Assembly (NCBI GenBank): GCA_021292105.1
Contig: CM037863.1
Span: 3,736,892-3,800,891, forward strand
Origin: Anadara kagoshimensis
Lineage: Eukaryota > Mollusca > Bivalvia > Arcoida > Arcidae
Direction: 5' to 3'
DNA length: 64,000 bases
Part shown: positions 45,560-57,722 of the stretch, one piece after another
Numbering within the stretch: the stretch's first letter is position 1
Layout: each line of letters starts with the position of its first letter
Made by a program: the position numbers and the translations under genes
The notes under the pieces: generated by a model
Seen by the model: only the letters and a program-made list of their open reading frames with translations
What the model was told of the DNA's origin: nothing
Databases searched by the model: none

Positions 45560-46560
45560 GGGAAGCATTACAAATAATTCTCTAGTAACTTCTAATCGTT
45601 TTTTGATACTATCATCTACGTTATCTCTTTACTTATATCACTTCGCCACCTTCCATGTCGTTTCCAACAACTCTCATTAACCTGTGACCTAGCAACTATA
45701 GATAAACCGCTTGCAATCATAAATAAAACCCTATATTTACAAACCTCTTTCAATCTACTATCACGGTTTCCCCTGACCCTAGTATAACTAATTTGTTTAT
45801 TGTAATATATAATAGAACAAATTCGATTTGATCTAAATATAGGTTTGAACAAAAAACGATGAGAATCTAAAGAAACATTATTGTGCATGCAAAAGATATT
45901 TTCGTAGCATTTAACTGGACATGCAACAGTTACTTCCTCACTAATTAAAATCTCATTTCCCTGCCTATACTGGTCTGTTTTACAAAGACATATATGTATC
46001 ATAAAAACAAATGTCCCTACTTAACAAAGAACTTACTTCCTGATATCGCAAAAACCGGCAAAACAAAGCAATATCATACACAGATCACGTGATACCAAAA
46101 TTTCTGTAGTGTCTTTATACTTATTACACAGTTATCTGATTTCTTTTCAAATGAAATTACACATTTTTTAGTTTTTTTGAACGGAATTGTGTCTCTTAGC
46201 AGATTCAAGTAAATTATGCACATAATGATTGTCTGTTGAATCGGAAACACTACCCAATTTGTGTGCCCACTTAATACCATATATTACATGTTAAATAACA
46301 TTAATAGATTGACTCTTTGTTCATCAAGTCTGTCAAAAACAAAGTCATGTAATCGGTTCTACTGGTGTTACTTTCAATCTTCAAAACTAACAAAGTCTTC
46401 CATTTGTTAAATGCACTAAAATAGATATCTTAATAGTATTGTCCCTTTTTGAGCCAACTAAATCATTAACCATGCTATGAGCCAATCATGTAATCTATCT
46501 GAACCTGTTTCATTACAACTGGCCACTGATACATCCTCTAAGATGGAATTGGTAAGACCT
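45560..46560 (-). pseudogene. DIRS-like tyrosine recombinase, copy B
   Basis: The C-terminal piece (46,002-45,616) includes KTDQYRQGNEILISEEVTVA, an FLFKPIFRS strand, ISYTRVRGN and SQVNESCWKRHGRW, the H-x-x-R box region of tyrosine recombinases. The expected first catalytic Arg context (HSLRSGG in relatives) is altered to an ASGLS-type sequence, and the frame closes before the usual nucleophile Tyr region. The N-terminal core-binding part is in other frames (46,280-46,074). It is inactive as read. In intact relatives this enzyme integrates a circular DNA intermediate. Confidence 0.78.
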
Positions 46561-46959
46561 AAACCTAAGAACATAATAAATCAGTAATAAATAAACATAC
46601 AAATATGATATGTAATGCAACTAAACTGAATTTACTTTTTATGTCACCATATATATCATTGTTACGTCTACCCTTATGTACTCTTTTACATGTCAATATT
46701 ATGATTTCTTGAATAAATTGCATAAATACACTGTCATCATGAATTTTAGGTCAATATGGAGCAGATCTTCAAAATGGTATAACTCAAGTATCTATAGATT
46801 TTCTGCAACTAACGTATCAACAAGCCTGCTTTCAAGCCTTGGAGTAGAACCAACCAATTTATTTCATTGGCCTAAGAATGCATGAAAGCATCAACACCAC
46901 TTGTTCCTGGGCACCACCATTTTGAATTAAATTTAATGCAATTAGTATTATAATCTCTA

Positions 46960-47267
46960 GCAAATCTATCAAAAGTATGAGGAACCCAGGCTATAATAAG
47001 CATGTTAAATGTTCATTATTAACACACCAGTCTTCACTATCTGTGAACTAAGCATATCAGCTTTCTTATTGCTTAACCTAAAAACCCACACTGGGTTAAT
47101 ACTGACCATTTTTAGCTTCACACACATTGTGAATATCTTTTGCTTTTTCTTGAAGCTGAGGCTTCATGCTACCCTTCTCTATAATACTAACTACACTCTT
47201 ATTATCAGTATACCACTGAATATACTGTCCTTCCAGACAGTTCTCACATGGAAACAAAATTCTCCTA
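46960..47267 (-). pseudogene. DIRS RNase H, distal part, cut by transposon
   Basis: Encodes ENCLEGQYIQWYTDNKSVVS and EKGSMKPQLQEKAKDIHNVC, the later half of a DIRS-type RNase H, including the (Y/F)TDN active-site strand. The upstream half is 4.1 kb away, beyond the insertion. Confidence 0.78.
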
Positions 47268-47635
47268 CACAAGACCAACTCCCTCCTTTAAGGGTCTTTA
47301 AGGAATCCTTAAAGATCCTTAAAGCCTCTTTAAATACCCCTTTAAGGACCACCATCTTCTTTAAGGATCTTAAAGGCTTCCTTACAGATCCTTAATGGAA
47401 CTGAAATTTTAAGGATCTTTAATGCGGCTTTAAGGACATACACATGTGTTTAAATGATATAATGGTGTTTTTTCAACCACCCTGAAAACCCTAAAGACTT
47501 TAATAAGTATATGAAATATGAGAGAGAGAGAGAGAGATAGAGAGAGAGGGCAGAGCGAGACTTGTACATCATCAGTTTTTAAACTACCATTATTTGATAT
47601 TTCTTATTTCATGACCTTGAAATGTGCATTCATAT

Positions 47636-47658
47636 AAATAAATAAAATAAATAAATAA

Positions 47659-47689
<31 letters not shown>

Positions 47690-47858
47690 CTAAATAAATA
47701 ATATAAATAAATAAATAAATAAATTATCATATAAATTAATAAATAAATTATCATATAAATTAATATAAATAATCAAATAAATATATAAATAATCATATAA
47801 ATAAATAAATAAATAATCAAATAAATAAATAAACACTCATATAAATAATAAATAAATA
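47636..47858. repeat. (TAAA)n-rich microsatellite
   Basis: Runs of AAAT/TAAA units with ATTATCATATAAATTAAT interruptions. Copied at 54,512-54,730 with different run lengths. Tyr/Leu/Ile/Phe-rich open frames across the second copy (54,342-54,704, minus) are artefacts. Confidence 0.9.
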
Positions 47859-47965
47859 CCACAATTTCATAGACATAACTGGTAGATTCATTTGCACTAT
47901 CTTCTTCATGTAATACCTTCTCGATCGATCCAGTAAAATAACTTGTATTCTCTGATCAAGTTGTT

Positions 47966-47969
<4 letters not shown>

Positions 47970-48020
<51 letters not shown>
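47970..48020. repeat. (GA)n microsatellite
   Basis: A GA run duplicated at 54,840-54,897 with different length and an AAAGA interruption. Smaller runs lie at 49,313-49,354 and 49,999-50,022, with duplicates at 56,190-56,231 and 56,876-56,902. Confidence 0.9.
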
Positions 48021-48022
<2 letters not shown>

Positions 48023-49323
48023 CTCGGAGCTGAGAGTTGTCTATCGGAACTTTTTCCCCCAAGCGAAAACTATAAGCATGATTTTCTAATCATAGAATAG
48101 GTCCGCAATCCAAGTTAACGAATTTCGGGCTAATAAAGTTGTGATTTATAATGAAACAATGAAAAAATAAACATTTATATCATCGGCATTTATTTTAAGT
48201 TAATTAACGTTTTAATTTGTTTTCTTGCCGAAAATGGGGTTCTCTGTGTGTTTCCGTTTCATTAGTAATCCTAGAACTGACAGCATCAATATAACTAGCA
48301 AAATCTTGATCTCACTGTCTTGGTTCACATCTTTAGGGAAAATCTAGTGTGAGAAAACTCGCTTGTCGAATATTGGTTCTAATCTCAATGCACTTCGATT
48401 TCTTTCACTATCCTTGAACTTAAAGTCTCTACACAAGACTATACAATTTTGTTACAAACTGACAAAATATTAAACTGGGACAGGCCATAATCTCAGAAAA
48501 TTTGTCAGTTCGCTCAGGTTTTACATTCTTGGCCATTCTAGAATTATTATTCATTGAATCAAATAATGATATAAGTGAAATAATCTTGACACAGGAATGA
48601 AACTCTATACTCTGCTATCCCGTTATCCTGATTATGTTGAGAAAAAGGTGAAAAAGTTTTCTCCAGAAATAAATCAAATGGTGTTGTTCAAACACAAAAA
48701 GATATTAGCAGTCTGCAGCTGACGTTGGAAATTGTCATATCTAGGAGAGAAAGAAAGAGAGAGCAGAGAGAATTTGGATTTGTAGTGTCGCGTACTTTTT
48801 TCGTTCTGTTTAAAAATAATTCAAAAATGGTAAATCATGCAGTGTCAGATCCAGCGGGATGGAGGTAGGTGGGCGGGGAGGGGGGCACCCCAACATTTGC
48901 CCCTGCTTTCCGACTTTTTTCCCTCTTGCTCACCGCAAATTGTCAAGCAACCAGTGGATGGACCAGTTAATTAGTGGTACTGATTAATTAATTCGTGTAC
49001 AGGTAGGTAATTGCAATCAGAGGATGATGTAATGTACCAGTTCGCTGAGATATGAAAGAATTCAGGTAGTGCTGACCAGTCTTAGGTGATAATGTTATTT
49101 ACCTGATCACTTAGGCATGAAAGAACCCAGTTAGTATTAGTAAATGACGTTAATTAGTAATACTAATTAAGACACTTCTGTCTTGTCAGAAAGCATGAAT
49201 TTTAAACTGGGCTGTTATCAGTACTTCAAAAATAATTCTTATTCAAGGACAGATTCCATAAAGAGTGATTCCATTAATCCTAAATGAATATTGGGACCAA
49301 GGGTCAGGGCCCAGAGAGAGAGA

Positions 49324-49354
<31 letters not shown>

Positions 49355-49727
49355 CTAATTAGAATGGTACATTTTAGCACATAAGATTATCTTTTTGTAT
49401 ATTTTTTAGCGCAAAGTCCTATTTTGATATAAAAGTCCCAATTTTTGTACATTTTTTGTACATTTTTTTTTATTTTTAATTGGTTTTAATAGATAAATTC
49501 CATCTCATTTGACTTTTTATTCTATCCGTCCCTCATTGGCTTTATGGAACAAATCTAAAATGATAAGTGCTATTTTCTGGTAAAAAGGATTCTTGTGTGT
49601 TGCACCATTATACTGATTATTTAGTATAATAATGTAATAATTTAATTAATATAATGAAATTAACTAGTATGTTCAGATGGATGTCATATAGATAATTTTA
49701 AACAAGTGTGAAAAAAAGGGGAGGAAG

Positions 49728-49865
49728 GAGACCTTCCACTGCGGTAGCAGCCAGCTCGGTAGAGTGTCGACTGTCCGCTCCAGAAGTGGAAGGTCGCGGG
49801 TTTGGTCTCTGGCCGGGTCTGATCCAAAACTTGAAAAAGGGTAGTGACTATTCACTCGGATCCGC
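49728..49865 (+). mobile_element. SINE fragment inside the transposon, copy 1
   Basis: A tRNA-like head with GCAGCCAGCTCGGTAGAGTG, AAGGTCGCGGGTTTGGTCTC (box B-like) and the family body GGGTCTGATCCAAAACTTGA, followed by GGGTAGTGACTATTC. The 3' part and tail are missing. Confidence 0.7.
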
Positions 49866-50757
49866 TTTTGAGTATGACAATGGTAATATTTTTTTAAACA
49901 GTTTTCCAGATGTATAACAGTAGGAAACGTCGCTAGTTCTACTGTTTCAATTTGTAAAGAGTACTATTATTATAATGTTTAACATGTGCACCCCCTTTTC
50001 TCTCTCTCTCTCTCTCTCTCTCAACGTGAATTGAATTAATTTCTGAAATTATTTTATTTAACATTCTCACTGTTTCCCTCATAAAACAGTCATTTGAGTT
50101 AAATGCGAGATTTTGAAGGATAGATTAAGATTATAACAAATTATCATTAAAACTCGTCCTTCCATTTTGTACAGATTATTAAATGTCGCTGGTACAATAT
50201 TATAGTTGTTTATCAAACAAGGAAATAAGTATTGGTATTACAACAAAAATGTAACTAAATTATAAAAGACAATTTTGAATAAATTTACTTAAAATTATTG
50301 TTTTAATTTCAAGAATTATTGAAATATTTTAATATAAAAGCAGTAGTATGATTAAGATTATACAAATAGGAATGGATATCTGATCGATAAGTGATCTGGT
50401 ACCCCATTGATCTTTATAAAAGTGATGTTTGCCAGTCAGATAAATAAGTGTATTACAGGTAACGGTTTGATATGCCCGTCTTCTTTTGATCAGAAATCTT
50501 AAGTCAGTTAAATTAACCTAAAAATTATTCCTCTCAAGAATGAAAGGCAAACTATAATAATAATATAATAATAATAATATAATAATATATAATAATAATA
50601 TAAAATATAATAATAATAATAATAAAATATTTTTAAATGGAGTAAAACATTTTATTTAAATATTTTATTATTAAATCTGAAAGATTTAGAGCTAGTCACG
50701 TGATCCTTAGGCTACCGGGTACTAATATAGTTTAAAAATATAAAATGCATATTCATG

Positions 50758-50855
50758 TCTTCCGTGGCCTAATGGATAAGGATGTAGAGTCAGGAAAGGA
50801 TGTAATCTGGGGAACTAAGGGTAGTGAGTTCAAGTCCCGCTGCGAGCGAAATTAG
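50758..50855 (+). mobile_element. tRNA-like (SINE head) fragment, copy 1
   Basis: TTCCGTGGCCTAATGGATAA (box A-like) and GTGAGTTCAAGTCCCGCTGC (box B-like) are about 45-50 bp apart, wider than in most tRNAs, and the ends do not pair as an acceptor stem. It is related to the head of the SINE at 9.2 kb. Not a credible functional tRNA gene. Confidence 0.65.
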
Positions 50856-51376
50856 ATAAGTAAATTTGTAATAAATGATGTTAAATAATGTGTTTTTCTT
50901 TATTTGTGATTTCAGGACTACTTGCAAAACAACCAAAATTAGTATAAATTGATAAAGAAAAATGATTAAATAAATAAGTTTATTTTTTATAAATTTACAA
51001 ATTTTATAAATAAATAAAAAAAATTAAATATTTTTTTTTTAAATAAAACAATAAAATGAAATAAAAACAGTGTAAGAGTATAATAAGTTAAATAATTATA
51101 TTTAACATCACATTTATATAAATTTAAAATTTAAAAAAATGTAAAGAAATTTGTTTTCTGTGTTTATTAAACGAATCCTTAAAGATCCTTAAAGCCGCCT
51201 TAAAGATTCTTAAAATTTCAGTTCCATTAAGGATCTTTAAGGATGTCCTTAAAGAGACCTTCTTAAAGACACATTTAAGGTCCTTAAAGACCCCTTAAAG
51301 ATCCTTAAAGGCCCCATTTAATGAGTCTTTAAGGGGGCTTTAAGGATCCTTAAAGGTGACTTTTCTTCTTGTGCTA

Positions 51377-51640
51377 ACCGTCTCAAGTTCTCTCCAAGTA
51401 GAACTTTCACTCATTTCTAAGTGTGACCAACTACCAAAAATCTCATATTTCTCATTCTCTACAATAAAAACCACCATAACCTGTACTTGATACATCAGAA
51501 TAAACCCTGTAATCAAATTCTGTAAAACAATCATAATACTAACCATTTCATGTTTTGATATTTTTTTAACCAAACCCTCAGCTCTAATTGGGCTTCTTGG
51601 CTAACCATAATAGGTGCATTCCAACTTGCTCTATTAATAA
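51377..51640 (-). pseudogene. DIRS RNase H, proximal part, copy B
   Basis: The frame 51,573-51,377 carries FGSWSHLEMSESSTWRELET, typical of DIRS-type RNase H. The preceding catalytic strand lies in a neighbouring frame, so a frameshift is present. The frame is closed by the transposon end at 51,373. Confidence 0.75.
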
Positions 51641-51677
51641 TACATTTTAAAAGCTCTCTGCTTTTCAATAACACTAA

Positions 51678-52481
51678 CTAGCCAACAGCTGTATGCATAG
51701 AAATAATCTGACCAGTCACACAAGCAACATCTCTCACATGAATGCAAGGATTTTCAGCAATTCTTTCAAACAACAAGGAAATACTACTCAAAAGCTTAAT
51801 AACTCTTTGTTCAGTAATATACACTTTACCTTCTATGAAATTCCAAAATAATCTTAGCCAAACTATGGCATTACTTGGTGTCGAGCAACATTTTTGATCT
51901 GCTGAGAGAAAACCACTTTTTTTAAAATCTGAATGAATTTTTAAACTGAATTTTAGGGCTTCATTGTAATTTGAATCTCCTCCAATTCCATCGTCTAAAA
52001 ACATGACTAATTTGTGTCGTAATGACCTCCAGTAGGTTATTAAACTTCTGGTAACTTTAGTGAAAATATAACCTGCCACAAAAAAACCAAAAGGCAAGAC
52101 ATTGAAAACAAAATACATATATCCAGTCTGATAATGCCATGCAAAACCCAAATAAGTTCTGTGTTCTTCAAAAATTTCTATATGGTGATCGACTGATTTT
52201 AAATCAAAACCAAGAACAAAAATACCTGCACAAAATATATCCTTTGCTACCTTTGCATCTTTATATTTAAACTTATACTTATATAGTAATGGGTTAATAT
52301 GCCCACAATCCAAAACCAATCTGCACTTAGATTTGTTAACTGCCACAGTAAGAGGATTTATAAACTTTGGGGGATAATAAACTTCTGAAATACATCCCTT
52401 TTTCAACAAATTTTGGATTTCAAGAAATTCAATGTGATTTAAAGCAGATGTATGATTCGGCATAAAAACATGAGCCAGCAA
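51678..52481 (-). pseudogene. DIRS-like reverse transcriptase, copy B (long open frame)
   Basis: A 267-codon frame starting inside the domain. In order it has LLKKGCISEVYYPPKFINPL, the KCRLVLDCGHIN strand, GFDLKSVDHHIEIFEEHRTY (catalytic Asp; Val-Asp where Ala-Tyr is usual), VLPFGFFVAGYIFTKVTRSL, FLDDGIGGDSN (DIRS-type FLDDG, second catalytic pair) and VRDVACVTGQIISMHTAVG. It stops in the linker to RNase H. The frame upstream linking to gag is interrupted. This is the longest uninterrupted RT in the window, but the element around it is dead. Confidence 0.85.
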
Positions 52482-52552
52482 AAAGTGGAATTGAATCCAA
52501 GACTACAATATTTGCTCCCATATCAATCTAATAATAAATGTGCTTTCGTAAC

Positions 52553-53392
52553 CTACCTGCAGGGGATATTGTTGTATCTTTGAAATTTTTCATCAGAGTC
52601 AAACAAACTCTTGACCCCATTAATTAAATCAAAATTAGAAATACTTATCTTATCACTGCCCTCAATCCTTTCCTGCATTTCTTTACAGTCCATGCCCCAA
52701 TGGCCAGGATTGCCACATGCAAAACAAAGTCCAGGCCGTCTGAAACTGTCAATGTTGGAGTAATTTGTAGACATCGTGCTGCTGCTGGTCCTCGTCGTGG
52801 CACTTCCGCCGTCTAAACTCTAAGGTTGTGTTCGATTCCCTCTCCGGGTGAACTTCCGGGTCTTTGTCTTGAATTTTCTCATAGCTGCATTCTCTTTCCT
52901 GTGAATCTTCTTCTCATCGTCTAAATCATTAGCTAGAGCATTTAGTGAATATTCCTCTGCTGTTAACCACCCTAATTGCAAACTATCTGCTAATTAATAA
53001 GTTCCTGACGTTGCTGTAACAAATTAATACTTTCTGATATCTTCTCCTGGACTTCAGTAGCTGCAAACACGTAAATCAGTGTCTTTTTAACAAAGCGTCC
53101 GCCTTATTTTTTTCTTTTTTATTTTAGAATAAGATCTGAACTGGTCTTTGTTTCCTTTCTTATTAAACGTATATTTATCACTAGTAATTTGCTTTATTTT
53201 GGCAACCTGAGCGTCACTAAGTAAACGATTATTGTCATTTATATGTTGCTGGAAAGAACTCAACTTATTAGACATTAAACTGTCCAGCTTCTTCAACAAA
53301 CTCGACTGAGAGGTTTCGATACGATTATCGATAGAACTAGTAATAGCCGCCTCGTCCATACTGAAAAAGGATCTGACCAGGGTGAAGACCAA
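52553..53392 (-). pseudogene. DIRS gag with CCHC zinc knuckle, copy B
   Basis: The N-terminal piece (53,392-53,087) contains SMDEAAITSSIDNRIETSQS, a heptad-like LLKKLDSLMSNKLSSFQQHI and QITSDKYTFNKKGNKDQFRS. The C-terminal piece (52,774-52,553) contains SFRRPGLCFACGNPGHWGMD with the C-x2-C-x4-H-x4-C knuckle, then CKEMQERIEGSDKISISNFD. The pieces are out of frame. At about 52,589 this copy lacks two bases present in copy C (TTTTTCATC against TTTTTCTCATC), changing the downstream frame. Confidence 0.8.
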
Positions 53393-53516
53393 GGCTAGAA
53401 TGACACGTAATTTAACTTGTACTTTTTACATTCACACCAGAATCATTTTTGCAGTATTTAATGTGTAAATGATTTATATTGGAACAATAGTTTCAAAGTG
53501 GGTTTAAACAGGTGCA

Positions 53517-54470
53517 TGACTAACGCAAGCTTTTTTGGAAAGCTAATACTTCTTTATTTTAACCTATTTAAAACGAAAGTTTGTCCGTTGTACTCGAGCT
53601 GTTAAAGCAAATTTAACATGCATGATAGTGTGTGTTTTTTGCATTTGCACAGATCTTAAGTGCGCAGTTGAGACAGAACGTTTACAATTCAAGAGGCAGA
53701 AGTTATTTTGGAGAACTTTAATTAAGTTAACGGCAGTAATAGCCTACAATCCATGGCAATATTCTATGGTTAGCTGTTTAAGTTGTTTATATCGAAGTGT
53801 TATAAAAGTAACATATTTATTTACAGAGGTATTTTGTTCTGAGATATTTTTGCTACTTCGACATTGTACTTTCGGTTTCATTTTAAATGTGACAAAGATT
53901 ATTTTTAAATTCTTCTGCAGTAGGGGGTGTCCGGGGTAATACAAAATATGGTTAAAACAATTGACCCATTTTATTGGGTAGAATAAAAACGGTATGATCT
54001 GACTTTGAGTATTATCGTAGAAACTGGATTTTGGAAATCACCTTGGCTATTTATAAACGAATACGTCACTGGGTGTGTGTAGCGCGCAAGCTTACACACA
54101 ATCTACAATAGCGAGCACCGGAAATGCTGATTCATAACAATCTTACATCACTGCAAACATTTAAAACATTAATTTATTGTCTATTAAATTTATGCTAATA
54201 CATAAACCCCATACAGTATCCCCATACATATCTGTTATCTAAAATATACTACACAATGCAAGGTGTGTATGACATCATACAAAGATCTTGAACCAAATTT
54301 AGCAACAACACAAGTACTAGCTTTCCAAAAAGTTTGCCTGACTAAGCATTTCCTAATATGAGGCCTTGGTTACTGAGGGGCTTAATGCGGATCATAGGCT
54401 TTTCACTGCAAAATGGTCCTATATATCTGTAATGTAATGTATTAGTTATAATACATATTGTGTTAAAGTT
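53517..54470 (+). repeat. Module X, copy 4 (cut at the duplication junction)
   Basis: Starts TAACGCAAGCTTTTTTGGAA. It ends at TGTTAAAGT, where the duplicated transposon sequence begins, so the last ~165 bp of the module and the following pearl-like element are missing in this copy only. Confidence 0.82.
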
Positions 54471-54509
54471 TATATTTCTTATTTCATGACCTTGAAATGT
54501 GCATTCATA

Positions 54510-54544
<35 letters not shown>

Positions 54545-54554
54545 AAATAAATAA

Positions 54555-54586
<32 letters not shown>

Positions 54587-54836
54587 AAATTATCATATAA
54601 ATTAATAAATAAATTATCATATAAATTAATAAATAAATAATCAAATAAATATATAAATAATCATATAAATAAATAAATAAATAATCAAATAAATAAATAA
54701 ACACTCATATAAATAAATAAATAAATAAACCACAATTTCATAGACATAACTGGTAGATTCATTTGCACTATCTTCTTCATGTAATACCTTCTCGATCGAT
54801 CCAGTAAAATAACTTGTATTCTCTGATCAAGTTGTT

Positions 54837-54896
<60 letters not shown>

Positions 54897-56200
54897 AACT
54901 CGGAGCTGAGAGTTGTCTATCGGAACTTTTTCCCCAAGCGAAAACTATAAGCATGATTTTCTAATCATAGAATAGGTCAGCAATCCAAGTTAGCGAATTT
55001 CGGGCTAATAAAGTTGTGATTTATAATGAAACAATGAAAAGAATAAACATTTATATCATCGGCATTTATTTTAAGTTAATTAACGTTTTAATTTGTTTTC
55101 TTGCCGAAAATGGGGTTCTCTGTGTGTTTCCGTTTCATTAGTAATCCTAGAACTGACAGCATCAATATAACTAGCAAAATCTTGATCTCACTGTCTTGGT
55201 TCACATCTTTAGGGAAAATCTAGTGTGAGAAAACTCGCTTGTCGAATATTGGTTCTAATCTCAATGCACTTCGATTTCTTTCACTATCCTTGAACTTAAA
55301 GTCTCTACACAAGACTATACAATTTTGTTACAAACTGACAAAATATTAAACTGGGACAGGCCATAATCTCAGAAAATTTGTCAGTTCGCTCAGGTTTTAC
55401 ATTCTTGGCCATTCTAGAATTATTATTCATTGAATCAAATAATGATATAAGTGAAATAATCTTGACACAGGAATGAAACTCTATACTCTGCTATCCCGTT
55501 ATCCTGATTATGTTGAGAAAAAGGTGAAAAAGTTTTCTCCAGAAATAAATCAAATGGTGTTGTTCAAACACAAAAAGATATTAGCAGTCTGCAGCTGACG
55601 TTGGAAAATTGTCATATCTAGGAGAGAAAGAAAGAGAGAGCAGAGAGAATTTGGATTTGTAGTGTCGCGTACTTTTTTCGTTCTGTTTAAAAATAATTCA
55701 AAAATGGTAAATCATGCAGTGTCAGATCCAGCGGGATGGAGGTAGGTGGGCGGGGAGGGGGGCACCCCAACATTTGCCCCTGCTTTCCGACTTTTTTCCC
55801 TCTTGCTCACCGCAAATTGTCAAGCAACCAGTGGATGGACCAGTTAATTAGTGGTACTGATTAATTAATTCGTGTACAGGTAGGTAATTGCAATCAGAGG
55901 ATGATGTAATGTACCAGATCGCTGAGGTATGAAAGAATTCAGGTAGTGCTGACCAGTCTTAGGTGATAATGTTATTTATCTGATCACTTAGGCATGAAAG
56001 AACCCAGTTAGTATTAGTAAATGACGTTAATTAGTAATACTAATTAAGACACTTCTGTCTTGTCAGAAAGCATGAATTTTAAACTGGGCTGTTATCAGTA
56101 CTTCAAAAATAATTCTTATTCAAGGACAGATTCCATAAAGAGTGATTCCATTAATCCTAAATGAATATTGGGACCAAGGGTCAGGGCCCAGAGAGAGAGA

Positions 56201-56231
<31 letters not shown>

Positions 56232-56599
56232 CTAATTAGAATGGTACATTTTAGCACATAAGATTATCTTTTTGTATATTTTTATAGCGCAAAGTCCTAT
56301 TTTGATATAAAAGTCCCAATTTTTGTACATTTTTTGTACATTTTTTTTTATTTTTAATTGGTTTTAATAGATAAATTCCATCTCATTTGACTTTTTATTC
56401 TATCCGTCCCTCATTGGCTTTATGGAACAAATCTAAAATGATAAGTGCTATTTTCTGGTAAAAAGGATTCTTGTGTGTTGCACCATTATACTGATTATTT
56501 AGTATAATAATGTAATAATTTAATTAATATAATGAAATTAACTAGTATGTTCAGATGGATGTCATATAGATAATTTTAAACAAGTGTGAAAAAAGGGGA

Positions 56600-56735
56600 G
56601 GAAGGAGACCTTCCACTGCGGTAGCAGCCAGCTCGGTAGAGTGTCGACTGTCCGCTCCAGAAGTGGAAGGTCGCGGGTTTGGTCTCTGGCCGGGTCTGAT
56701 CCAAAACTTGAAAAAGGGTAGTGACTATTCACTCG
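56600..56735 (+). mobile_element. SINE fragment, copy 2
   Basis: Duplicate of the fragment at 49,728, with the same CAGCTCGGTAGAGTGTCGAC head and GGGTCTGATCCAAAACTTGA body. Confidence 0.7.
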
Positions 56736-56871
56736 GATCCGCTTTTGAGTATGACAATGGTAATATTTTTTTAAACAGTTTTACCAGATGTATAACAGTA
56801 GGAAACGTCGCTAGTTCTACTGTTTCAATTTGTAAAGAGTACTATTATTATAATGTTTAACATGTGCACCC

Positions 56872-56902
<31 letters not shown>

Positions 56903-57429
56903 AACGTGAATTGAATTAATTTCTGAAATTATTTTATTTAACATTCTCACTGTTTCCCTCATAAAACAGTCATTTGAGTTAAATGCGAGATTTTGAAGGA
57001 TAGATTAAGATTATAACAAATTATCATTAAAACTCGTCCTTCCATTTTGTACAGATTATTAAATGTCGCTGGTACAATATTATAGTTGTTTATCAAACAA
57101 GGAAATAAGTATTGGTATTACAACAAAAATGTAACTAAATTATAAAAGACAATTTTAAATAAATTTACTTAAAATTATTGTTTTAATTTCAAGAATTATT
57201 GAAATATTTTAATATAAAAGCAGTAGTATGATTAAGATTATACAAATAGGAATGGATATCTGATCGATAAGTGACCTGGTACCCCATTGATCTTTATAAA
57301 AGTGATGTTTGCCAGTCAGATAAATAAGTGTATTACAGGTAACGGTTTGATATGCCCGTCTTCTTTTGATCAGAAATCTTAAGTCAGTTAAATTAACCTA
57401 AAAATTATTCCTCTCAAGAATGAAAGAGC

Positions 57430-57479
<50 letters not shown>

Positions 57480-57627
57480 TAATAATAATAATAAAATATT
57501 TTTAAATGGAGTAAAACATTTTATTTAAATATTTTATTATTAAATCTGAAAGATTTAGAGCTAGTCACGTGATCCTTAGGCTACCGGGTACTAATATAGT
57601 TTAAAAATATAAAATGCATATTCATGT

Positions 57628-57722
57628 CTTCCGTGGCCTAATGGATAAGGATGTAGAGTCAGGAAAGGATGTAATCTGGGGAACTAAGGGTAGTGAGTTC
57701 AAGTCCCGCTGCGAGCGAAATT
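57628..57722 (+). mobile_element. tRNA-like (SINE head) fragment, copy 2
   Basis: Duplicate of the segment at 50,758, with the box A- and box B-like sequences unchanged. Confidence 0.65.

Larger units (their letters stand above)
47268..51373. mobile_element. Non-autonomous CACTA-like DNA transposon, 4.1 kb
   Basis: The ends are CACAAGA (47,268) and TCTTGTG (51,367-51,373). The flanking trinucleotide CTA occurs on both sides (47,265-47,267 and 51,374-51,376) and only once in the uninterrupted DIRS copies at about 40,493 and 62,243. Both ~170-bp ends are crowded with CCTTAAAG/CTTTAAGG motifs in direct and inverted order, and the ends are inverted copies of each other over phrases such as CCTTAATGGAACTGAAATTT. 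Short TIRs beginning CAC, a 3-bp target duplication and dense subterminal repeats are features of CACTA/EnSpm elements. No transposase is visible; the interior holds TAAA, AG and AAT microsatellites and two SINE-like fragments. Another TIR superfamily with 3-bp duplications is possible. Confidence 0.72.
44869..53516 (-). mobile_element. DIRS-like retrotransposon copy B, split by a DNA transposon
   Basis: The most complete copy. Minus-strand order: 5' terminal sequence (53,516-53,370), gag (53,392-52,553), RT (52,481-51,678), RNase H (about 51,640-51,377, continuing 47,267-46,960), tyrosine recombinase (about 46,560-45,560) and 3' repeats (45,540-44,869). ATTTTTGCAG...GTGGGTTTAAACAGGT is present at both ends (44,880-44,950 and 53,440-53,512). 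A GGTCTGACCAG...AAGGCTAGAATGACAC phrase is at 45,238 and again at the gag start. An AGTCTATTAT(C/T)TACTA...TGGTATTGGATAG segment is duplicated at 44,952 and 45,419. These interleaved direct repeats fit the split-direct-repeat ends of Ngaro/PAT-type DIRS elements. A 4.1 kb transposon sits in RNase H. Confidence 0.8.
47598..54470. repeat. 6.87 kb tandem duplication, unit 1
   Basis: From TATTTCTTATTTCATGACCT to TATTGTGTTAAAGT. The same sequence repeats at 54,472-61,334 with an offset of 6,870-6,871 bp and very few substitutions outside microsatellites. It spans the right ~3.8 kb of the CACTA-like element, the RNase H/RT/gag part of DIRS copy B, its 5' end and most of module X. Confidence 0.92.

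Noticed and set aside
45616..46002. Phage-type or bacterial integrase
   Set aside because: The HGRW-containing recombinase belongs with the adjacent RT and RNase H in the same orientation, the hallmark of DIRS retroelements, so no phage is needed to explain it.
50758..50855. Possible tRNA gene
   Set aside because: Promoter boxes are too far apart, the ends do not pair, and it lies within a transposon next to other SINE debris; treated as a SINE head.
54342..54954. Frames with Tyr/Leu/Phe/Ile and Ser/Leu runs on the minus strand
   Set aside because: Translations of (TAAA)n and (GA)n microsatellites inside the duplicated transposon.
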